In this document: piece by piece, positions 29,035-36,235 of the stretch
Layout of the letters: the number at the start of each line of letters is the position of its first letter
Numbering within the stretch: the first letter of the stretch is position 1
Source: Archangium sp.
Lineage (GTDB): Bacteria > Myxococcota > Myxococcia > Myxococcales > Myxococcaceae
Direction: 5' to 3'
Assembly: GCA_022843845.1 (NCBI GenBank)
Contig: JALHMW010000004.1
Coordinates: forward strand, 230,905-294,904
Length of the DNA stretch: 64,000 bases
Notes under the pieces: model-generated
Databases searched by the model: none
What the model saw: the letters and a program-made list of their open reading frames with translations, nothing else
Told to the model about the DNA's origin: nothing
Program-made: the position numbers and the translations under genes

Positions 29035-29942
29035 ACGTTTCTTCGAAGCGCCTGGCGTCGCTCGTCGCGGTGGCCTGGGTCCTCTGCGCGACGCCGGCTT
29101 TCGCCGAAGAAGCGCCTGACCTCGGCAAGCTCGCACAGTTCATCCGCTGGGGAGGTGTCGCGGCGTCGGTGCCCATTCTGCTCGCCGCGCTCTTCCTGCT
29201 GCGGCTGGTGGAGAACGCAGGAGATCGGCTCTCGGCGCGCTTCTCGAACCGTCGCCCCACGATTCAGAAGGTGCAGACGATTGTCCGGTTCGCGCTCTAC
29301 ATCGTCGCCTTCAGCCTCATCATCGGCCTGAGCATTCGCCTCGACCCCACGGCCCTGACGGTCATCGGCGGGGCGCTGGCGTTCGCCGTGGGCTTCGCCT
29401 TGCGCGACCTGGTGGCCTCGTTCATCGCGGGCATCACCATCATGTTCGACCGGCCGTTTCAGGTGGGCGACCGGGTCACCTACGGCGGCGAGTACGGCGA
29501 CATCATTCAGATCGGCTTGCGCAGCGTGCGCATGAACACCCTCGATCACAACATCGTCACCATTCCGAACAACCGGGTCTTCACCGACGTCACTGCGAGC
29601 GGGAACTACGGCGCGCTCGAGATGCAGGTGCCGATGGACTTCTACGTCGGCACCGATCAAGACGTGGAGCACGCCGTCGAGCTCATTCGAGAGGCGTGTC
29701 TGAGCAGTCCGTACGTCTTCCTCGCGCGGCCGATTTCGATGCTCGCGATACCAGTCATCCGCGAGGACTACGTCGCGTTCCATCTCAAGGCGCGGCCCTA
29801 TGTCTTCGATTGCCAGTACGAAGAGGCCTTCAAGACCGACGTACACTTCCGCGTGCTGCAGGCGTTCCGCGAACACGGCATCGGTCCGCCCGCCGTCCTT
29901 CACCGGCAGCTGGCTGGCAACGGACCGAAGCGTCAGCACTGA
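29031..29942 (+). CDS. MscS-family mechanosensitive ion channel
   Basis: A 303-residue small-conductance mechanosensitive channel. A signal peptide (to about 25, TPAFA) is followed by a membrane helix (about 42-62) and a second one (about 83-105). The pore helix TM3 is the Gly/Ala-rich GGALAFAVGFALRDLVASFIAG (a 22-residue stretch near 113-134). Then come the beta domain (FDRPFQVGDRVTYGGEYGDI, IPNNRVF) and the alpha/beta cage. A signal peptide is unusual for a plain MscS. It releases ions under membrane tension. The start overlaps the upstream ATPase gene (ATGA), so the two are very likely made together and may work together. It is followed convergently by a dioxygenase gene after 6 bases. Confidence 0.92.
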   Translation: MNVSSKRLASLVAVAWVLCATPAFAEEAPDLGKLAQFIRWGGVAASVPILLAALFLLRLVENAGDRLSARFSNRRPTIQKVQTIVRFALYIVAFSLIIGLSIRLDPTALTVIGGALAFAVGFALRDLVASFIAGITIMFDRPFQVGDRVTYGGEYGDIIQIGLRSVRMNTLDHNIVTIPNNRVFTDVTASGNYGALEMQVPMDFYVGTDQDVEHAVELIREACLSSPYVFLARPISMLAIPVIREDYVAFHLKARPYVFDCQYEEAFKTDVHFRVLQAFREHGIGPPAVLHRQLAGNGPKRQH

Positions 29943-29948
29943 CGAGGC

Positions 29949-30707
29949 TCAGCGGAACACCTCGAAGAACGTGCGCGGCGTCTTCTTCTTTCGAACGCAG
30001 CAGATGTCGTCGCTCAGGTAGCAGGCCGAGAAGCCGAGCCGACGCTGGCCCGTCGACGTCTTTCCGGAGCGATGCCAGACGAGGTTGTGCAGGAGCACGC
30101 TCTCGCCTGCCGTGACGGGCAGCCGCACGACCTTCGCGTCGACGTTCTGCCGGCTCACCACGTCGTCGGGCACCACGCCTCCCAGCGGCGTCGACAGGCC
30201 CCAGCGATGCGAGCCGGGAACGAACTCGAGGCAGCCACCTGTTTCCGGAGCGTCGTCGAGCGCCGTCCACACCTGCACTTCGGGGTCACGACTGAGCCCC
30301 CACAGCTTCCCCGCGTCCTGATGCCACGGAATCTCGGAACCACCGCCCGCGGCCTTGTTGAAGACGATGGCCCGATAGAGCGTGACCCGGCCGGGGATGA
30401 GCGCGCGCACGAGCGGCTCGAGGGAGGGATGGCGGATCAGCTCGCGGAACTGCTCGTCGAGCTCCAGCTTCTCGAGCTTGCGGTAGTTCAGCGATGGCCC
30501 CTGCCAGCCGAGCCCCAGCGGCGCGTCGCGGTAGTCGCCGGTCGCGGTGTCCATCTGGAAGAACAGCCCGGGCCACGTCACCTGCCCCAGCATCAGCTCC
30601 ACGGCGCGCGTGCGCAGGCGCTCCAGCATGGCGTCGTCGACCACTCGGCCGAGCTTCACGAAGCCGTGCTCGCGCCACGTGTCGAGGGCCGCGGCGACGT
30701 CGATCAT
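29949..30707 (-). CDS. Phytanoyl-CoA dioxygenase family Fe(II)/2-oxoglutarate oxygenase
   Basis: A 252-residue protein from the ATG at 30707; the longer frame overlaps the upstream gene and is not used. It shows the PhyH-type double-stranded beta-helix metal site: His129 and Asp131 in PWHQDAG and the distal His212 in VWHRSGKTS, followed by Arg residues (RRLGFS) that would bind 2-oxoglutarate. FVPGSHRWG is also typical of the family. Members hydroxylate very different substrates, so the reaction is unknown. The start overlaps the stop of the aldo-keto reductase gene by 4 bases, suggesting a two-gene unit for modifying one small molecule. Confidence 0.87.
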   Translation of the reverse strand: MIDVAAALDTWREHGFVKLGRVVDDAMLERLRTRAVELMLGQVTWPGLFFQMDTATGDYRDAPLGLGWQGPSLNYRKLEKLELDEQFRELIRHPSLEPLVRALIPGRVTLYRAIVFNKAAGGGSEIPWHQDAGKLWGLSRDPEVQVWTALDDAPETGGCLEFVPGSHRWGLSTPLGGVVPDDVVSRQNVDAKVVRLPVTAGESVLLHNLVWHRSGKTSTGQRRLGFSACYLSDDICCVRKKKTPRTFFEVFR

Positions 30708-31618
30708 CGCGCGTAGCTCGCGTCGGTGCCGGTGAAGTCGCGGTGGGCCGCGTCGAGGGCCGCGAGCACCTCTGGGGTCAGCGTCTTCGCCGACGCCTCG
30801 ACGCCTGCGTCGAAGTGTTCGAGCGTCGCCGGGCCCAGCAACACCGCGTCGACGCCCTCGCGCTGACACACCCAGGCCATCGAGAGCTCGAGCAGCGAGA
30901 GCCCAGCGCTCTGCCCGATGGCCGCGCAGCGCCGCGCGAACCCGGTCATCGCCTCGGAGCCGTACCGCTTGCGGTAGAGCGCGTTCGACTCGAGCCGTGC
31001 GCTCTTCGGCCGCGCCGCGTCGGGGTCACGCGCGAGCAGACCTCCGGCGAGCGGGTTGTAGATGGTCGTCTGAAGGGCGAAGCGCTTCGTGAAGGCGAAG
31101 TACTCGAGCTCGAGCTGCCGCACCGCGAGGTTGTAGAGCACCTGCGACTGCGCCGGCCGCACCAGCCCGCGCGCGTCGCAGAGGTGGTTGAGCTCGCCGA
31201 GCTGCCACGCCGCGAAGTTCGAGACGCCCCACGCGCGCGCCTTCTTCGAGGCGAGCACCGTCGCGAGCCCATCGAGCGTCTGCTCGAGCGGCGTGGCGGG
31301 GTCCGGAAGATGGAGCAGGTACACGTCGACGAAGTCCGTTCCCAATCGACCCAGCGACTCGTCGAGCGAAGCGACGATCCGCGCGGCCGAGAGCCCTTCC
31401 CGTCTCCACGCGCCGACCTTCGTCGTCAGCACCACCTGGTCGCGACGACCAACCAGCGCACGGCCGACGATGCGCTCGGAGTCACCCTCGGCGTACAGGT
31501 TCGCGGTGTCGAGGTGGTTGACGCCCAGCTCCAGCGCCCGGTCGATGATGCGACGCGCCTCGGCCTCGGGCGTTCGCCTGCCGAAGTTCATCGTCCCCAG
31601 AGCCAGTCGCGCGCGCAC
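30704..31618 (-). CDS. Aldo/keto reductase
   Basis: A 304-residue NADPH-dependent TIM-barrel reductase (GTG start). The catalytic tetrad is complete: Asp37, Tyr42, Lys67 and His103 (NHLDTANLY, TTKVGAW, YLLHLPDP). GVSNFAAWQL and a C-terminal cofactor segment are present. Members reduce aldehydes and ketones, and sugars among them; this one resembles the bacterial Tas/YdjG-like group. It is coupled to the downstream dioxygenase gene by a 4-base overlap and is divergent from the amidase gene with 37 bases between starts. Substrate unknown. Confidence 0.92.
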   Translation of the reverse strand: MRARLALGTMNFGRRTPEAEARRIIDRALELGVNHLDTANLYAEGDSERIVGRALVGRRDQVVLTTKVGAWRREGLSAARIVASLDESLGRLGTDFVDVYLLHLPDPATPLEQTLDGLATVLASKKARAWGVSNFAAWQLGELNHLCDARGLVRPAQSQVLYNLAVRQLELEYFAFTKRFALQTTIYNPLAGGLLARDPDAARPKSARLESNALYRKRYGSEAMTGFARRCAAIGQSAGLSLLELSMAWVCQREGVDAVLLGPATLEHFDAGVEASAKTLTPEVLAALDAAHRDFTGTDASYAR

Positions 31619-31655
31619 ACGGCTCTATACGACGCGCGTATGCTCTCGCGCAGCG

Positions 31656-32369
31656 ATGTCGCTCTCCGTCACCGTGCTCGAGGTGCCTGCTCGTTTCGAC
31701 GACGTCGAAGGCCGCGTGACGTGGATCGAAGCGCGGCTCGCTCGCGAGGCGCCGGGAGACGTCGTCGTGCTGCCAGAGACCTGCTTGACCGGCTACGTCT
31801 CGCCGACGGGCGACTTCAATCTCTCGCGCTTCGCCGAGCCGCTCGAGGGCCGTCAGCTCGCGGCGCTCCGATCGATCGCCGCGCGGTTCGACACCACGGT
31901 GATCGGTCCCGTCATCGAGCGCGACGGCCAGCAGTGCTTCAACGCCGAGGTGGTCGTCACGGCAGATGGCACGGTGCGCGCGCACTACCGCAAACGCCAC
32001 CCGTGGATGCCCGAGACGTGGGCGACGGCGGGCACCCTGCCCTTACCGGTATTCGAGCTCGGCGGGCTCCAGTGCTCCCTCGCGGTCTGCTTCGACGTGC
32101 ACTTCCTCGCGGAAGACGCGGCTGAGGTGCTGCGGGCCATCGACGTGCTGTTCTTTCCCTCGGCGTGGGTCGACGACGAGGGCGACTCGCGACCGGGCCA
32201 CCTGACGACGCTCGCGAAGCAGTTCGACGTCACCATCGTGAACGCCAACTGGGGTGTGGGGAGACCTCGCGTTCCAGGTCAAGGCGGCTCGATGATCGTC
32301 TCGCGGTCCGGCGCCCTCCTCGCCCGCACCACCGCGAGAGGCACCCGCCTCGACGTGCGCCTCGATTGA
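31656..32369 (+). CDS. Carbon-nitrogen hydrolase (nitrilase superfamily)
   Basis: A 237-residue protein from the ATG at 31656. The nitrilase-superfamily catalytic triad is intact: Glu41 (LPETCLTGY), Lys113 (YRKRHPWMPE) and Cys145 (AVCFDVHF). Members of this size hydrolyse amides such as omega-amides or carbamoyl groups in the cytoplasm. It is shorter than typical members (250-280). It is divergent from the aldo-keto reductase gene and 32 bases upstream of a methyltransferase in the same direction. The superfamily is certain; the amide substrate is not. Confidence 0.9.
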   Translation: MSLSVTVLEVPARFDDVEGRVTWIEARLAREAPGDVVVLPETCLTGYVSPTGDFNLSRFAEPLEGRQLAALRSIAARFDTTVIGPVIERDGQQCFNAEVVVTADGTVRAHYRKRHPWMPETWATAGTLPLPVFELGGLQCSLAVCFDVHFLAEDAAEVLRAIDVLFFPSAWVDDEGDSRPGHLTTLAKQFDVTIVNANWGVGRPRVPGQGGSMIVSRSGALLARTTARGTRLDVRLD

Positions 32370-32401
32370 CGAGCGGGAGCCGGTAGGTCATTGGCTCTCC
32401 C

Positions 32402-33412
32402 ATGGGTTCCCTCTCTTCGCTCCTGCCTGCCGCCATCGACGCGCGCGCGGCCCTCATCGACGCCGACCACCACGCTGCCTGCCGGCTCTTCAACGGCTTC
32501 GTCGAAGGGCTGCCCGCCCTCGCGATCGATCTCTACGGCACGACGCTGGTGCTCCACGATCACTCCGACGCGAAGACCGGCGACGAGGCGCTCGCGAAAG
32601 AGGCGCTGCAGCTCGCGAAAGAGAAGCTGCCCTTCATTCAGAGCGCGCTGTGGAAGGTGCGCAACTCCGAGAACACCGAGTCGCGCAACGGCGTGATGCT
32701 GCTGGGCGACGAGAAGCAGCTGTGCCGGCGCGTGATGGAAGATGGCGTCTGGTACGCGCTCGCGCTCCGCCGCAACCGTGACGCGAGCCTCTACCTCGAC
32801 ACCCGTGGCCTGCGTGCCTGGGCGAAGGCGACGCTGACGGGCAAGCGCGTGCTCAACACCTTCGCGTACACGGCCAGCCTCGGCGTGGCAGCGAAGGCCG
32901 GCGGCGCGAGCGAGATCGTCAACACCGACTTGAACAACGCGTTCCTCACCATCGGCCGCGACTCGTGGTCGATGAACAAGTGGCCGGTGAAGCGCCCCGA
33001 GTTCCGCTCCGGCGACTTCTTCGACGTCATCGGCCAGCTCAAGCGCGAGCGCCGGCTCTTCGACTGCGTGTTCGTCGACCCGCCGCTGTTCTCGGTCACC
33101 GAGCAGGGCCGCGTCGATCTCGTCGCCGACATGGAGCGCCTGCTCAACAAGGTGCGCCCACTCATCGCGCACGAGGGCTACCTGGTGGCGGTGAACAACG
33201 CCGTCTTCGTGCCGGGCTCCGACTTCCAGGCGGTGCTCGATCGCCTCTGCGGCGACGGCTTCATGACGCTCGACCGCCGCGTCGACGCGCCGATGGACTT
33301 CGTGGGCACCGACGCCACGCGCGTGGGCAAGGCGCCCGCCGACCCCGCGCCGTTCAACCACTCGACGAAGATGGCCGTGCTGCGCGTGAACCGGAAGGAC
33401 ACCAAGCGGTAG
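32402..33412 (+). CDS. Class I SAM-dependent RNA methyltransferase (RlmI-like)
   Basis: A 336-residue protein resembling the C-terminal part of RlmI/RlmK-type 23S rRNA methyltransferases. Seen: RRNRDASLYLDTRGLRAW near residue 122-140, the SAM-binding motif VLNTFAYTASLGVAAKAGGA (about 151-170), the acidic motif II VNTDLNN, and the catalytic FVDPPLFS (about 223-230). The N-terminal PUA domain of RlmI is not obvious. It probably methylates a base in rRNA or tRNA. It may share a transcript with the amidase gene just upstream. Convergent with the next lipoprotein gene, with 53 bases between. Confidence 0.83.
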   Translation: MGSLSSLLPAAIDARAALIDADHHAACRLFNGFVEGLPALAIDLYGTTLVLHDHSDAKTGDEALAKEALQLAKEKLPFIQSALWKVRNSENTESRNGVMLLGDEKQLCRRVMEDGVWYALALRRNRDASLYLDTRGLRAWAKATLTGKRVLNTFAYTASLGVAAKAGGASEIVNTDLNNAFLTIGRDSWSMNKWPVKRPEFRSGDFFDVIGQLKRERRLFDCVFVDPPLFSVTEQGRVDLVADMERLLNKVRPLIAHEGYLVAVNNAVFVPGSDFQAVLDRLCGDGFMTLDRRVDAPMDFVGTDATRVGKAPADPAPFNHSTKMAVLRVNRKDTKR

Positions 33413-33465
33413 GAGTCACAAGCTCAGGTGTGCACACGCGACGGCACTCCAGAAGCGAGCGCCGC

Positions 33466-34920
33466 TCAGTCGACCACCAGCACACGGCCAACTCCCGGGA
33501 GCCGCGTCGGCGACGTCGAGCCGGGGCAGGTGCGACGAATGAACGTGCTCCACACGAAGAGCCCCTCGCCCTGGGGACCGAGCGCGGCGGTGGCAGCGCC
33601 AGCGTACCAACTGGCGAGAACGGCGGGCCCCATCGTGCAGCCCTGAACGGTGCGCGGGTCGATCTCCGCGGCGAGCTGAGCCGTGGTGTCGATGACCTGG
33701 GTTTGCCAGCCCGCCCCGTCGCCACAATTGGTGGTGCAGAACGACAGCTGCATGTCGGTGACGGTGGCGTGCAGCATGACGAGCCCGCCGGTGGCGCTGA
33801 CGAGCGAGAGCGCGTCCAGCCCGTCGTCATCAGTCGCGAAGCGCACGCCGCTCCACGTCGCTCCCGAGAGACAATCACTTGCAGCGGAGTCACACGTCCA
33901 CACGGCGAGCTTCTGGGCTCCGGCGCCCTGGACCATGCCCTGGTTGAAGGCGAGGGCGATCACGCCGTCAGGCGACACCGTCATCGAGACCTCCCGGGCG
34001 CTCCCGATGAGCGCGAAGGTGGACTCCTGCCAGTTCGCGCCGGTCGTACAGCCGCTCGCGCAGCGTCGGTAGACGAAGCCTCCACCGGGGCGCAGCAGGG
34101 CCATGTGGAGCGTGGTGCCCTGCGTCGCCAGCGTCTCGGAGCCGTCCGTGCCGCGAAGGAGACCTGCCTGCCAGTTGCTCGAGGCGGAGCAATTGCTCCC
34201 GCAGCTGACCAGCCAGGCATCAGCCGTCGACGACCGTGAGGAGGTCAGGAGGGAGATCCGCCCAGCGGTGTCGACGACGAGGCTTCCGCGCAACGCGAAG
34301 TTGTCAGCGACGACGGTGGTGATGTCGGTCTGAGTCCACGTCGAGCTCGAAGAACAACCAGGCGCGCACGTCGCGTAGATCAGCGGTTGCGGCGCGGACG
34401 CCGAGGAGGCGTCGAGCAGGCGGAAGATCGCGTGCAATCGACCGTCTGGACCAGCCGCGAGCTTCACGTCATCGACCACGCTTGGGGCTGCACGAACGGT
34501 GCTGATGGCCCAGCTCGTCCCGCTCGCGCAGTTGGAGGCGCAGTGCGCGTAGAAGACAGCTGGTTGGGGCGCGGCAGCCTTGAACAGCACGTGCTTCACG
34601 CCATCGGCAGTGATGACAGCCCACGGGCTGTCGAAGCCGAGCTGGTCGATGCGGAAGGGGACTGGCGCAGTCGCGCCGCCACCTGCGGTTCCGCCGCCGC
34701 TCGTGCCGCCGGCAGTCGTGCCACCGCCAGCAGTCATGCCACCGCCGACCGATGCGCCTGCCGTTCCGCCGGCGATCGATCCACCCGCGGTGCCGCCGCC
34801 AGTCGAGCCGCCGCCAACGAGCGTGAGGCCTCCTGCCGAGCCGCCCCCGGTTCCGCCGCTTCCACCGGGAGGACACCCCATCAGCATCACCGCGAACACA
34901 GCCCACCAGGTTCGTCTCAT
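33466..34920 (-). CDS. Gly-rich lipoprotein with six C-x-x-x-C...W repeats
   Basis: A 484-residue predicted lipoprotein from the ATG at 34920 (signal MRRTWWAVFAVMLMGC). A linker of about 90 residues is almost only Gly, Ala, Ser and Thr. At least six repeats spaced 50-65 residues follow, each with a Cys pair and a Trp a few residues later: CASNCASGTSW, CAPGCSSSSTW, CGSNCSASSNW, CASGCTTGANW, CDSAASDCLSGATW and CTTNCGDGAGW. Between them are beta strands (for example LVVDTAGRISLLTS), so it is probably a beta-propeller with one disulfide per blade. Surface exposed; function unknown. Confidence 0.72.
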   Translation of the reverse strand: MRRTWWAVFAVMLMGCPPGGSGGTGGGSAGGLTLVGGGSTGGGTAGGSIAGGTAGASVGGGMTAGGGTTAGGTSGGGTAGGGATAPVPFRIDQLGFDSPWAVITADGVKHVLFKAAAPQPAVFYAHCASNCASGTSWAISTVRAAPSVVDDVKLAAGPDGRLHAIFRLLDASSASAPQPLIYATCAPGCSSSSTWTQTDITTVVADNFALRGSLVVDTAGRISLLTSSRSSTADAWLVSCGSNCSASSNWQAGLLRGTDGSETLATQGTTLHMALLRPGGGFVYRRCASGCTTGANWQESTFALIGSAREVSMTVSPDGVIALAFNQGMVQGAGAQKLAVWTCDSAASDCLSGATWSGVRFATDDDGLDALSLVSATGGLVMLHATVTDMQLSFCTTNCGDGAGWQTQVIDTTAQLAAEIDPRTVQGCTMGPAVLASWYAGAATAALGPQGEGLFVWSTFIRRTCPGSTSPTRLPGVGRVLVVD

Positions 34921-34988
34921 GAGTTCTGGCAATATAGCGACGCCTCGCCCCTCAGGCACCTTGACGTTGAAGCGCCGCGGCTCGTGAG

Positions 34989-35609
34989 GTGAAAGCAGCA
35001 CCTGTGACTTCACGCCCTGTCGCCTTCGACGCCGAGTACTACCGCCGGTATTACGAGAACCCCGAGACGCGCATCTACGATCAGACCCGGCACGCGCACC
35101 TCATCGAGGGCGTGCTCGGGCTCATCGCGTGGCTGGGCTGGCCGCTCCAATCGGTGCTCGACGTGGGCGCGGGCGTGGGCTGGTGGAAGACCTGGCTCAA
35201 GAAGCACCGCAAGCACGTGCGGTACCTCGGCACCGAGATGGAGCGCTCCATCTGCAAACGCTACGGGCACCAGCAGGCCGACATCCGCACGTGGCGGCCG
35301 GAGCGCAGGTTCGATCTCGTCGTCTGTCACGGCGTGCTGCCATACGTCGACGACGCGGGGCTGCCCGGAGCGATCGAGAACCTCGCCGCGGGGTGCGAGG
35401 GCTTTCTCTACCTCGAGGCGATCACGAAGCGCGACGTCGCGGGCAACGTCGACACCGACCTGACCGACACGCGCGTGCATCAGCGCTCGGGAGCGGTGTA
35501 CCGCAAGCTGCTGGCGCCGCACTTCAGGCAGATCGGCGCGGGGCTCTGGGCGAAGCGAGACGCGGCGCTCGTCTTCTACGAGCTCGAAGTGCCGGTCGAG
35601 CGCGCCTGA
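34989..35609 (+). CDS. Class I SAM-dependent methyltransferase
   Basis: A 206-residue protein (GTG 34989; GTG 35004 possible). The SAM site is clear: VLDVGAGVGWWKTWL (about 55-69), then YLGTEMERS (acidic residue for ribose) and FDLVVCHGVLPYVDD (motif IV-like). The N-terminus FDAEYYRRYYENP resembles small-molecule or glycan methyltransferases. Target unknown. It is divergent from the repeat lipoprotein and convergent with the toxin gene, which ends 3 bases away. Confidence 0.85.
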   Translation: MKAAPVTSRPVAFDAEYYRRYYENPETRIYDQTRHAHLIEGVLGLIAWLGWPLQSVLDVGAGVGWWKTWLKKHRKHVRYLGTEMERSICKRYGHQQADIRTWRPERRFDLVVCHGVLPYVDDAGLPGAIENLAAGCEGFLYLEAITKRDVAGNVDTDLTDTRVHQRSGAVYRKLLAPHFRQIGAGLWAKRDAALVFYELEVPVERA

Positions 35610-35612
35610 GGC

Positions 35613-35942
35613 TCAAGGGTCCTTGAGCCGGTCGATGTCGAAGGCGTACCCCAACGCACGCTCGACATCCCACGCACGTTCTTCTGAGAGTTCGCCGATC
35701 TTCGACGACAGCCTGCTGATGGCGAGCGCATGAAGGTTGTCGACGTTCGCGACCGACGCACGCTTCAGGCCTTCATCGGGACCGAGCTCGATCTCGACGG
35801 GGATGTTCCGAATCGTGGTGGTGATCTCGGCGACGGTGACCCGCTTCAGAATCCGATAGGCCTGATTGCGAGAGAGCAGCAAGACCGGTCGACGGCCGAT
35901 CGGCGCAGGCAGGTCAGCCCACCAGAGTTCGTACTGGTTCAA
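35613..35942 (-). CDS. Toxin of the MazF/PemK family (type II toxin-antitoxin)
   Basis: A 109-residue protein with the MazF/PemK fold signature: ELWWADLPAPIGRRPVLLLSRN at the N-terminus, an ITTTIRNIPVEIEL strand pair, and ANVDNLHALAISRL near residue 65-78, where family members read N-(V/C)-D-x-(L/I). These toxins cut mRNA and stop growth until the antitoxin binds them. It has a TTG start that overlaps the antitoxin stop (TTGA). The weak start and overlap would keep toxin below antitoxin. Family confidence is high. Confidence 0.88.
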   Translation of the reverse strand: MNQYELWWADLPAPIGRRPVLLLSRNQAYRILKRVTVAEITTTIRNIPVEIELGPDEGLKRASVANVDNLHALAISRLSSKIGELSEERAWDVERALGYAFDIDRLKDP

Positions 35943-36193
35943 CGCTTCGCCTTCGTTGTCTTTGGCTTCTTCTTCGGCGGAGCTGCTTCCCAGGTGGCCG
36001 GGTCGAGGTCGGTCTCAGCCCCATCCTGCGGCTGCTCTCGATAGGCACGCTCCATGTCCTGTTCGAGGCGCTCGTTCAGGGCACGACGAATGGCTTCCCG
36101 AATGAACTCCGAGCGCTTCCGTGCACTTGGAGGGGCCACCCGGTTCAGTCGGGCCATCGTTCGATCGTCGAGTTCCACAAGGACTTGCTGCAT
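35939..36193 (-). CDS. Antitoxin, ribbon-helix-helix (CopG/MazE-like)
   Basis: An 84-residue protein from the ATG at 36193; a TTG at 36229 would add 12 residues. The N-terminal 45 residues look like a ribbon-helix-helix DNA-binding unit: strand QQVLVELDDRTM, helix ARLNRVA, then KRSEFIREAIRRAL. The rest is an acidic segment followed by a Lys/Pro-rich tail (PPKKKPKTTKAKR), the part expected to wrap the toxin. It should repress its own promoter and neutralise the MazF/PemK toxin encoded directly downstream. Confidence 0.82.
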   Translation of the reverse strand: MQQVLVELDDRTMARLNRVAPPSARKRSEFIREAIRRALNERLEQDMERAYREQPQDGAETDLDPATWEAAPPKKKPKTTKAKR

Positions 36194-36235
36194 ATGGAGC
36201 AGGCTAGAGAGTTCCTTTGGGTCCAGCAAGTGGAC

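Noticed and set aside
30708..30869. Arg-rich N-terminal extension of the dioxygenase
   Set aside because: It is the shadow of the upstream aldo-keto reductase 3' end; ATG 30707 forms a 4-base overlap typical of this genome.
35613..36193. Mobile or prophage origin for the toxin-antitoxin pair
   Set aside because: No integrase, repeats, tRNA or composition change flanks it.
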